64,000 nucleotides of DNA from CAWKDG01 sp963848355 (GTDB taxonomy: Bacteria > Actinomycetota > Acidimicrobiia > Acidimicrobiales > UBA8190), in assembly GCA_963848355.1 (NCBI GenBank), contig CAWKDG010000012.1, positions 744,001 through 808,000 on the forward strand, in the 5' to 3' direction. Positions 9,508 through 15,756 of the stretch are shown here, piece after piece. The notes below the pieces were generated by a model. The model was not told the origin of the DNA and did no database searches. It worked only from the letters and a program-made list of their open reading frames with translations. A program made the translations under genes and the position numbers. How positions within the stretch are numbered: the first letter of the stretch is position 1; every line of letters begins with the position of its first letter.

Positions 9508-10295
9508 GCCGCCTCCTTCGATTTGCCCCCGCCGTTACGTTCCGACGTCGACAGATACGACTGGAGCCGGGTCTGGATGAGTCGGGGGCTGCTCCCGGCC
9601 TGGATGGCCAGCAGACCGTCGAGGACCATCTTCTTGTGATGGATCTCGAGCTCCGAGGCGCGCTTGAGCTTGTTGGAGATCGGCAGCCAGAAGAGGTTGG
9701 CGGCGAGCACACCCCAGAGGGTGGCGGTGAAGGCCGAGCCGATGGCCGGGCCGATGACATTCGGGTTCGAGAGGTTGGCGAGGACGTGGATGAGGCCGAT
9801 CACCGTTCCGATGATCCCCAACGTGGGGGAGAAGCCCCCCATGTCCCCGAAGAACTTGGCCCCCGCCTTGTGCCGCTCCTTCATGGCCAGGATCTCGCCC
9901 TCGAGGATGTCCTGGATCTCCTCGGGGTCGATGCCGTCGGCCGTCATCTGCAGGCCGCGCTGGAAGAACGGGTCCTCGACCTTTTCCGCCGCCTTGTCCA
10001 GGGCCAGGAGCCCGTCGCGGCGCGCCAGTTCGGCCAGGCTGACGAGCTTGGCGATGTCCTCGTCGGGACTGTCCTCAGCCACGCCCATGGCGCTCTTGAG
10101 GACGTCCTTCATCTTCGTCACGTCACTCTTCATGAAGCCGCCGGCGGCGGCCAGGGCCGTGCCCCCGAACACGAGGATCATCGGCGCCGGCTTGAACAGG
10201 AGGGTGGGGCTCGATCCGTCGACGATCATCGACGCGAAGACGGCGACCAGGGCTCCACCCACGGCCATCGGAGTCATCCGGTCCATCTTCTTCAT
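9504..10295 (-). CDS. motA: Flagellar motor stator protein MotA
   Basis: MotA forms the rotating ring of the stator and couples ion flow to FliG. The 263-residue protein has four membrane segments: near 10-25 and 38-52, then near 145-165 (GGFSPTLGIIGTVIGLIHV) and 180-200 (FTATLWGVLAANLFWLP), with a charged cytoplasmic loop between the second and third. The ATG at 10295 overlaps the flbD stop. The C-terminus is charged and Gly-rich, as in related proteins. Confidence 0.96.
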   Translation of the reverse strand: MKKMDRMTPMAVGGALVAVFASMIVDGSSPTLLFKPAPMILVFGGTALAAAGGFMKSDVTKMKDVLKSAMGVAEDSPDEDIAKLVSLAELARRDGLLALDKAAEKVEDPFFQRGLQMTADGIDPEEIQDILEGEILAMKERHKAGAKFFGDMGGFSPTLGIIGTVIGLIHVLANLSNPNVIGPAIGSAFTATLWGVLAANLFWLPISNKLKRASELEIHHKKMVLDGLLAIQAGSSPRLIQTRLQSYLSTSERNGGGKSKEAA

Positions 10296-10597
10296 GGCTG
10301 CACAGCCTTCGATTCGATCGTGCCCGAGGTCTCGTCGGCGCCGCCCGCACCCCGGACGACACGCAGTCGAGCCGTCGCCGCCAGAGACGGATGGTCCGCC
10401 ATGGTCATGGCCAACGCCAGCTGCGATGCCCGGAAGGCCCGCACCTTGTCGGTGATCTCGTCGATGCTCTCCCCGATCACGTGCCGGTTGCCGTTCGCCA
10501 TCGTGACGACGGTGTCGGGGATCTCCTCGATGCGCTCGATCAGGTCGGGGTTGATCGCGATGCGCTCGCCGCTGTTGAAGCGCGTGAGCGAAATCAT
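10292..10597 (-). CDS. flbD: FlbD-family flagellar protein (copy 1)
   Basis: This 101-residue product belongs to the short FlbD family (MISLTRFNSGERIAINPDLI, then IEEIPDTVVTMANG and the VIGESIDEI segment) found next to motA in many Gram-positive flagellar operons. It is not the Caulobacter transcription regulator of the same name. The start at 10597 has a strong GGGGGGAA ribosome site, preferred over the ATG at 10651. The C-terminal 35 residues are variable. It heads the leftward stator/HAP operon. A paralog lies at 45357-45662. Confidence 0.88.
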   Translation of the reverse strand: MISLTRFNSGERIAINPDLIERIEEIPDTVVTMANGNRHVIGESIDEITDKVRAFRASQLALAMTMADHPSLAATARLRVVRGAGGADETSGTIESKAVQP

Positions 10598-10731
10598 CGG
10601 TTCCCCCCTTGCTCGAGAGTCGGCGTCACCACCGGCTTTGATCCGGTCCATGGGCGAGATCGACCAGGACGAGAACTCTCGTCAGCGGCGATCTCGACGG
10701 TGTCGGTCTGTCAGGGTCGGCCTTGGAGCCT

Positions 10732-10765
10732 CCCCCCGGGGACGTCGGTTGTCGTCCCCGGGGGG
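10732..10765 (-). terminator. GC-rich hairpin after flagellin copy 1
   Basis: A perfect 12-bp inverted repeat (CCCCCCGGGGAC and its complement) with a 10-nt loop lies about 19 bp after the fliC stop. No T-run follows it in the direction of transcription, as is common for terminators in GC-rich actinobacteria. It would end the highly expressed flagellin transcript before flbD. Confidence 0.65.
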
Positions 10766-10783
10766 TCAGGCCCCAGCGCCGGA

Positions 10784-11620
10784 CTACTGCAGGAGCTTCA
10801 GCACCAGCGACGGTGTCTGCTGGGCCTGGCTCAACATGGAGATACCTGACTGCATCAGGATCTGGTCCGTCGTGAACGTGGTCGTCTCCTGGGCGAAGTT
10901 CACGTCGACCAGACCCGAGTAGGCGGACTGCAGGTTCTGCTGTCCCACCGTCAGGTTGGCCACGACCACGGCCAGCTGGTTCTGGGTGGCGCCGACGTTG
11001 GCTTCGATGGAGGCCACGGTCGAGATGGCGGCCTGGACGGCACTGACGGCCGACTGGGCGTTCACCTGGGTGTCGACACTGACCGAGGATGTGGACACCC
11101 CGAGGGCGCCGGTGGTGGCGGCCCCGATGGTGAGGGTCAGCTGCTGGTTCGAGTTGTCGAACGCTCCCACCTGCAGGCTCTGGTTGGTGAAGGTGCCGTC
11201 GAGCAGGGCCGTGGTCCCGTAGGACGTGGTGGAGGCGATCTGGTCGATCTGGTTCTGCAGGGCCGTGAACTCCTGCTCGTTGGCGTTCAACGAACCGGTG
11301 TCGTTGGTGGCGCCGTTGGCCGAGCTCAGGGCCAGCTGGTTCATCGTCTGCAGGATCGACGTGATCTGGTTCAAAGCACCGCTGGCCGTCTGGATCAACG
11401 ACACACCGGCTTGGGCGTTGGAGATGGCTTGGGTGAATCCGTTGGCCTGGCTCTCGAGGCCCTCGGCCACCACATAGCCGGCGGGGTTGTCGGCCGCCGT
11501 CTGGATCTGGAGACCCGAAGACAGCTCCGAGATCGCCTTGGTCATGGCTGCGTCGGTCGAGTTCAGGTTGTTGAACGCGTTGATCGCAGACTCGTTGGTG
11601 TTCACTACGAGGGAAGACAT
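10784..11620 (-). CDS. fliC: Flagellin (copy 1)
   Basis: Flagellin polymerises into the filament. The product has 278 residues, about the minimum for a flagellin: N-terminal D0/D1 helices with the conserved ISELSSGLQIQTAADNPAGY block, a very short central part, and the C-terminal D1/D0 helices ending LSQAQQTPSLVLKLLQ. There is no room for D2/D3 domains. The ATG at 11620 follows a strong AAGGAGGAAAC ribosome site. Upstream lie a CsrA-type hairpin and a sigma-28-like promoter. The protein is identical to copy 2 at 37540-38376; the genes differ at two synonymous sites. Confidence 0.97.
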   Translation of the reverse strand: MSSLVVNTNESAINAFNNLNSTDAAMTKAISELSSGLQIQTAADNPAGYVVAEGLESQANGFTQAISNAQAGVSLIQTASGALNQITSILQTMNQLALSSANGATNDTGSLNANEQEFTALQNQIDQIASTTSYGTTALLDGTFTNQSLQVGAFDNSNQQLTLTIGAATTGALGVSTSSVSVDTQVNAQSAVSAVQAAISTVASIEANVGATQNQLAVVVANLTVGQQNLQSAYSGLVDVNFAQETTTFTTDQILMQSGISMLSQAQQTPSLVLKLLQ

Positions 11621-11621
11621 C

Positions 11622-11658
11622 CGTTTCCTCCTTGGGTGGCACGCTCCGTCCGTGGAGC
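11622..11658 (-). promoter_or_regulatory. Candidate CsrA-binding leader of flagellin copy 1
   Basis: In the transcript, GCUCC-ACGGAC-GGAGC (11643-11658) can form a 5-bp stem whose six-base loop displays GGA, the classical CsrA target shape. About 18 nt further on, the Shine-Dalgarno AAGGAGGAAAC contains two more GGA triplets. Two CsrA sites with one over the ribosome site match known flagellin leaders controlled by CsrA and FliW. The binding itself is inferred. Confidence 0.55.
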
Positions 11659-11672
11659 TGTATGACACCGAA

Positions 11673-11700
11673 TCTTCGACCACAGTGCGTGGGCACTTGA
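11673..11700 (-). promoter_or_regulatory. Sigma-28-like promoter of flagellin copy 1
   Basis: The minus strand reads TCAAG-N15-GTCGAAGA, close to the FliA consensus TAAAG-N15-GCCGATAA. It would give a leader of about 46 nt before the fliC ATG. The same pattern with exact 15-nt spacing precedes flhA, fliD, fliM, flgB and flagellin copy 2. Confidence 0.65.
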
Positions 11701-11791
11701 GGGGTTTTCCCGGATTTTCCGATGATGGGCGGGCGGTGTGAGAACAGGCCCTCGCCGGGGCGGAGGCGGCCGGCCGGATGCGATCGGGCAC

Positions 11792-11819
11792 TCAAGCATG
11801 AGCCGTTCCCGGCCGATAG
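11792..11819 (+). promoter_or_regulatory. Sigma-28-like promoter of the flhA operon
   Basis: TCAAG-N15-GCCGATAG, seven of eight bases of the FliA -10 element GCCGATAA. The flhA ATG is about 80 bp downstream. It is divergent from the flagellin promoter, and the two -35 elements are about 90 bp apart. Confidence 0.65.
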
Positions 11820-11900
11820 ATGCGCTGGCGCCAGGACGGCGCGGCATCAGGCGGCCAGGGAACGGCCGGTCCTCAGTCCGCTGTCGTCCCCCGAGGTGTC

Positions 11901-13949
11901 ATGAAGAACCGGCTCGGCCTCATCGGCGTTCCCGCCGCGGTGATCGGCATCGTGGTGATGCTGGTCGTCCCCCTCCCGACCTTCGTTCTCGACGTCCTCA
12001 TCAGCCTGAACATCTCCGGGGCCATGGTCGTGCTCCTCATGACCATGCACGTGAAGAAGCCCCTGGACTTCTCCGTCTTCCCCGCCGTCCTGCTCGTGGC
12101 CACGTTGTTCCGCCTGGCCCTGAACGTGTCGGCCACGCGGCTCGTCCTCCTCCACGGGTATGCCGGTTCGGTCATCCAGAGCTTCGGGAACTTCGTCGTC
12201 GGGGGCAACCTGATCGTCGGCCTCGTCGTCTTCCTCATCCTCATCGTCATCCAGTTCGTCGTGGTCACCACCGGTGCCGGACGCGTGGCCGAGGTAGCCG
12301 CCCGCTTCACCCTCGACGCCATGCCCGGGAAGCAGATGGCCATCGACGCCGACCTCAACTCCGGGCTCATCAACCAGCAGGAAGCCAAGCGCCGCCGCCA
12401 GGAGACGGCCGACGAAGCCGACTTCTACGGAGCCATGGACGGGGCGGCCAAGTTCGTCCGGGGTGACGCCATCGCCGCCATCGTCATCACCGCCATCAAC
12501 CTGATCGGCGGCCTGACCATCGGCATCGCCCAGCGTCATCTCTCGGTCTCCGACGCCACGCACACCTACAGCCTCCTCAGCGTGGGCGACGGACTCGTCT
12601 CCCAGATCCCCGCCCTCCTGATGTCGATCTCGACCGGTCTCATCGTCACCCGGGCCGCCACCGACGACGAGGACTTCGGTACCGACCTCATCGGCCAGGT
12701 CCGCCGCCAGCACCGGGCCATCCAGATCGCCGGCATCGTCATGACGGCCATGGCCATCGTCCCCGGCCTGCCCCACTTCGCTTTCCTCGTGGTCGGCGGC
12801 CTTCTCTGGTTCACCGGCACCCGGGTGCGGCGGGCCATCGACGTCGAGCAGGCCGCCATCGACGACGGCCCCGACACTCCGGTCCACGCCCCCGACAGCC
12901 CCCAGGCCCTGGCGGCCGACATGCGGGTGGAGGCGCTCGAGCTCGAGCTGTCGGTCACCCTGGTCGACCTCGTCGATGCGTCCAAGGGCGGGGACCTCCT
13001 CGAGCGGGTGAAGGGTCTGCGCCGCAAGCTCGCCACCGAGAAGGGTCTCATCATCCCCCCCGTCCGCACGCGCGACAACGTCCACCTCGACAACGACGCC
13101 TACGCCATCCGCCTCCACGGGGTGGAGGTGGCCACGGGCACGGCACCGGCCGGGCGCTTCCTGGCCATCGGTGGAGGTCTCGACGTGGTTCCCGGCGAAT
13201 CGGTCGTCGAACCCGTCTTCGGGCTCCCGGCCAAGTGGGTCCCGGCCGAGCTGCGCCAGCAGGCCCTCGTGGCCGGCTCCACCGTCATCGACCGGTCCTC
13301 GGTCATCACCACCCATCTGGGCGAGGTGGCGGCCCGCCACGCCGGACAGCTTCTGTCGGCCCAACAGGTGAGAACTCTCCTCGACTCGGTGAAACAGACC
13401 GACCCCGCCGTCATCGAGGAGATGGGCTCGGCCCAGGTCACGCTCACCGACCTGCACCGGGTTCTGTGCGGGTTGCTCGACGAGGGTGTCGGCATCCGCA
13501 ACCTGGTGCGGGTCATCGAAGCGGTCACCGAGCAGGCCCGCCAGGCCAAGGAACCCGAAGCGATGCTGGAGGCGGCCCGCCGGGCGCTCGGACCGGCCAT
13601 CACAGCCATGTACACGAAGGACGGCATCCTCCCCATCATGAGCCTCGAGCCCCGCTTCGAACGGCAGCTGGCCGACGCCGTCCGCCCCGGCGACGGCGGC
13701 ACGATCCTCGCCATCGAGCCCGACGTGGTCGACGCCCTCGTCCGCGAGGTCGGCGCCATCGCCCATCAGGCCGAGGAGCACAGCCGCGACGCCGTGCTCA
13801 TCTGCGCCTCCCGCCTCCGTCCGTCGCTACGGCGTCTGCTCTCCCCCGCCATGCCGCGACTCGGTGTCCTATCCGTCAACGAACTCGGCCCCCAGGTTAA
13901 AATTGAACGCATCGGAGTCGTGAGTGTCAGCCCAGCTCAAGTCGTTTGA
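11901..13949 (+). CDS. flhA: Flagellar type III export gate protein FlhA
   Basis: FlhA is the export-gate protein with a membrane channel and a cytoplasmic ring that docks chaperone-substrate complexes. The 682-residue protein has about eight N-terminal membrane helices (to about residue 310), the FHIPEP-family motif FRLALNVSATRLVL, the SGLINQQEAKRRR loop, and a cytoplasmic domain ending VKIERIGVVS. The ATG at 11901 follows GAGGTG; the frame is open upstream but that region holds the promoter. Its 3' end overlaps flhF by 26 bp. Confidence 0.97.
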   Translation: MKNRLGLIGVPAAVIGIVVMLVVPLPTFVLDVLISLNISGAMVVLLMTMHVKKPLDFSVFPAVLLVATLFRLALNVSATRLVLLHGYAGSVIQSFGNFVVGGNLIVGLVVFLILIVIQFVVVTTGAGRVAEVAARFTLDAMPGKQMAIDADLNSGLINQQEAKRRRQETADEADFYGAMDGAAKFVRGDAIAAIVITAINLIGGLTIGIAQRHLSVSDATHTYSLLSVGDGLVSQIPALLMSISTGLIVTRAATDDEDFGTDLIGQVRRQHRAIQIAGIVMTAMAIVPGLPHFAFLVVGGLLWFTGTRVRRAIDVEQAAIDDGPDTPVHAPDSPQALAADMRVEALELELSVTLVDLVDASKGGDLLERVKGLRRKLATEKGLIIPPVRTRDNVHLDNDAYAIRLHGVEVATGTAPAGRFLAIGGGLDVVPGESVVEPVFGLPAKWVPAELRQQALVAGSTVIDRSSVITTHLGEVAARHAGQLLSAQQVRTLLDSVKQTDPAVIEEMGSAQVTLTDLHRVLCGLLDEGVGIRNLVRVIEAVTEQARQAKEPEAMLEAARRALGPAITAMYTKDGILPIMSLEPRFERQLADAVRPGDGGTILAIEPDVVDALVREVGAIAHQAEEHSRDAVLICASRLRPSLRRLLSPAMPRLGVLSVNELGPQVKIERIGVVSVSPAQVV

Positions 13950-15632
13950 GGGTCCCGACGTCCAGCTCCTGCTGGACCGGATCCGCGCCGAGCTAGGACC
14001 CGGCGCCAAGATCAACGGCGCCGAGAAGATCCGCGTCGGTGGTGTCCTCGGCTTCTTCGCCAAGGAGCACTACCGGGTGGTGGTCGAAGCCCCCGACGCC
14101 GGTCCCCCCGACAGCGCCGTGGCCCCCCCGCCCGACGACGACCGCTCGTCGCGCCGGGTCCGGCGCCGCAGCCCGGCCACCCCCGACGCCGAGCCCGTGA
14201 CCGCCGCCGCAACACCGAGCCCGGAGACACCGAGCCCGGCGAAGGCCGTGATGCCCACCGACGTGTTCAGCGCCATGGCCGAGGCCACCGACGACGTGAA
14301 CGACGTCGGCGCGGTGGCGGCGGTCGCCGCTCCCGTCGCCCCCGCGTCTGGCCCCGTGGTCCCTGTCCCCGTGGCCCCCTCCGCCGTGCCCGTGCCGGTG
14401 GCCGAGGTGCCGGCCGACGACGGGGCCGACGTCACCGCCAATGCCGACGCCGACGACGGGGCCGACGCCGTGGCCGAGTCCTTCGACGCCGTGTTCTCGC
14501 GGGTGGCCACCTCCCTGGAGGTGGACCCCGCCGCCGCCACCCCGGCCGACACCGCCACCCCCGGCGGCGGGCCCACGGCTGTCCCCGCCTCCCGGTTCGA
14601 CCCACCGCCCGCCGGTGACGGCACCCTGGCCGGCATCGCCTCCAAGGCGGCGCTGTTCCTGGCCGAGACGGGGGCGGGCGGAAACGGCCACTCCCCCGGT
14701 CCCCACGACGCCGTGGCCGAAGCGCTGCGGCGCACCGGCCTGGACGAGACGGTGGTGGCCCCGGTGGCGGCGGGGCTGCGCCACGGGATGGGGCTCGAGG
14801 CGCTGCTGCTCGAGGCCTTCGGGTTGCTGCCCCCCGCCCCCCCGGTGCCCCGGCGGACCGGGAGCCTGCTCGTGGTGGTGGGAGCGGGACCCGCCGCCCG
14901 GCGCCTGGCCGCGGCACTGGCCACCGAGATCGGGATCGACGCCGCCGAGGTGCCCTTCGCCTCGCGTCACGACGGGGCCCACGCCGTGGTCACGGGCAAG
15001 CTGCTCGTGCGCTCGGCCGAGGACGCCGCCGAACTGGCCCCGGGCTGGCGCCGTGCGCAGGCGGCCGTGGTCGTGGTCGACGCGGCCGTGACGGGGTCGG
15101 CGCGCTCGTGGGCCACCCACCTCATCGCCGCGCTGCGTCCCACCGCCGTCTGGGGGGTGGTCGACTCCACGGCCAAGACCGAGGACATCGCGGCGTGGGC
15201 CGAGGCTCTCGGAGGCGTCGACGCCCTGGCCCTCGAGAACCTCGAGGCCACCGTGAGCCCCGCCTCGTGCCTCGGGGCCGGCATCCCCGTGGCCCGCATC
15301 GACGGCCAGCCCGCCACCGCCACCCGGTGGGCCGCCGCCATCGTGGACCGGATGGCCCCGTGCACGTGAGGCGGCCCGAGCTGGTGCTGGCCGGGGCCGT
15401 GGCCCTGTGCCTGCCCATGGTCCCCGGCGTGCTGAACGGCAACATCTCCACCATCTCGGCCGGGACCCGGTTCCTCATCGCCATCGTCGTCTGCTGGGTG
15501 GCCGGCTCCGTGTTCACCGGGCTCTTCGACCGCTACTCACGCGAGGCACGACGCCTCCAGGCCCTGCGCATGCTGGCCGCCGCCCACCAGAACCCACCCG
15601 GGAGTGACGGGAACACACCGTCGAGCGGAGCG
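13862..15632. repeat. flhF duplication unit, copy 1 (1.77 kb direct repeat)
   Basis: This segment recurs at 43581-45351 at a constant offset of 29,719 bp with no indels that I can see and about four substitutions. It runs from the last 88 bp of flhA through flhF and nearly all of the small membrane-protein gene. Its inner part, 14581-15378, occurs a third time at 47246-48043. Confidence 0.92.
13924..15369 (+). CDS. flhF: FlhF-like protein with degenerate GTPase domain (copy 1)
   Basis: FlhF is normally an SRP-family GTPase that sets flagellar position and number. The N-terminal 55 residues fit FlhF (DRIRAELGPGAKI, VGGVLGFFAKEHYRVVVEA). A long Ala/Pro/Asp linker follows, and then an FlhF-like C-terminal half from about residue 215. 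Where the P-loop GxxGxGKT should be, the protein has VVVGAGPAARRLAAALA, and the TKLDE guanine motif reads LENLEAT. GTP hydrolysis therefore looks lost, although the fold seems kept (ending GIPVARIDGQPATA). The GTG start overlaps the end of flhA. An identical protein is encoded at 43643-45088. Confidence 0.82.
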   Translation: MSAQLKSFEGPDVQLLLDRIRAELGPGAKINGAEKIRVGGVLGFFAKEHYRVVVEAPDAGPPDSAVAPPPDDDRSSRRVRRRSPATPDAEPVTAAATPSPETPSPAKAVMPTDVFSAMAEATDDVNDVGAVAAVAAPVAPASGPVVPVPVAPSAVPVPVAEVPADDGADVTANADADDGADAVAESFDAVFSRVATSLEVDPAAATPADTATPGGGPTAVPASRFDPPPAGDGTLAGIASKAALFLAETGAGGNGHSPGPHDAVAEALRRTGLDETVVAPVAAGLRHGMGLEALLLEAFGLLPPAPPVPRRTGSLLVVVGAGPAARRLAAALATEIGIDAAEVPFASRHDGAHAVVTGKLLVRSAEDAAELAPGWRRAQAAVVVVDAAVTGSARSWATHLIAALRPTAVWGVVDSTAKTEDIAAWAEALGGVDALALENLEATVSPASCLGAGIPVARIDGQPATATRWAAAIVDRMAPCT

Positions 15633-15641
15633 GGCGAGTAG
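15366..15641 (+). CDS. Small two-helix membrane protein downstream of flhF (copy 1)
   Basis: The 91-residue product has two hydrophobic segments (about residues 6-25 and 32-52) followed by a charged, Arg-rich helix and a polar tail. The GTG start overlaps the flhF stop (GTGA), so the two are translationally coupled. I recognise no named family. A copy with a slightly different last residue pair follows flhF copy 2. The strict linkage suggests it works with the FlhF-like protein, perhaps as a membrane partner; that is inference. Confidence 0.7.
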   Translation: MRRPELVLAGAVALCLPMVPGVLNGNISTISAGTRFLIAIVVCWVAGSVFTGLFDRYSREARRLQALRMLAAAHQNPPGSDGNTPSSGAGE

Positions 15642-15669
15642 CCGAGCCTCAACGTAAGCCCTACAACGC

Positions 15670-15697
15670 TCAAGGCCCATCGCCCACGGGCCGAAGA
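15670..15697 (+). promoter_or_regulatory. Sigma-28-like promoter of fliD-fliS
   Basis: TCAAG-N15-GCCGAAGA lies 60 bp before the fliD ATG and just after the duplication unit ends. It matches the motif at flhA and flagellin in both halves and in spacing. Confidence 0.6.
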
Positions 15698-15756
15698 CTC
15701 CTCAGCGCGCCAGCGGAGACGCAGGCGACCGAGCGCGAAGGGAGGCGACGCGAAGC

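Larger units (their letters stand above)
10712..11716. repeat. Flagellin duplication unit, copy 1 (about 1.0 kb direct repeat)
   Basis: This stretch is nearly identical to 37469-38472 in the same orientation. It covers the terminator hairpin, the whole flagellin gene, the leader with the CsrA-type hairpin and the sigma-28-like promoter. By eye I find one C-run length difference in the hairpin and two synonymous base changes in the gene. Sequence similarity stops abruptly at both ends. Confidence 0.9.

Noticed and set aside
10657..10684. Possible sigma-28-like site TGACG-N15-GTCGATCT upstream of flbD
   Set aside because: The -35 half fits in only three of five positions and the -10 end differs; not listed as a promoter.
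9636..10922. Plus-strand frames of over 400 residues across motA and flagellin
   Set aside because: Composition is that of reverse-complement shadows and the minus-strand genes are clear.
11847..13781. Long open frame on the minus strand across flhA
   Set aside because: Asp/Glu/Gly/His-rich translation typical of antisense frames in GC-rich DNA; flhA on the other strand is beyond doubt.
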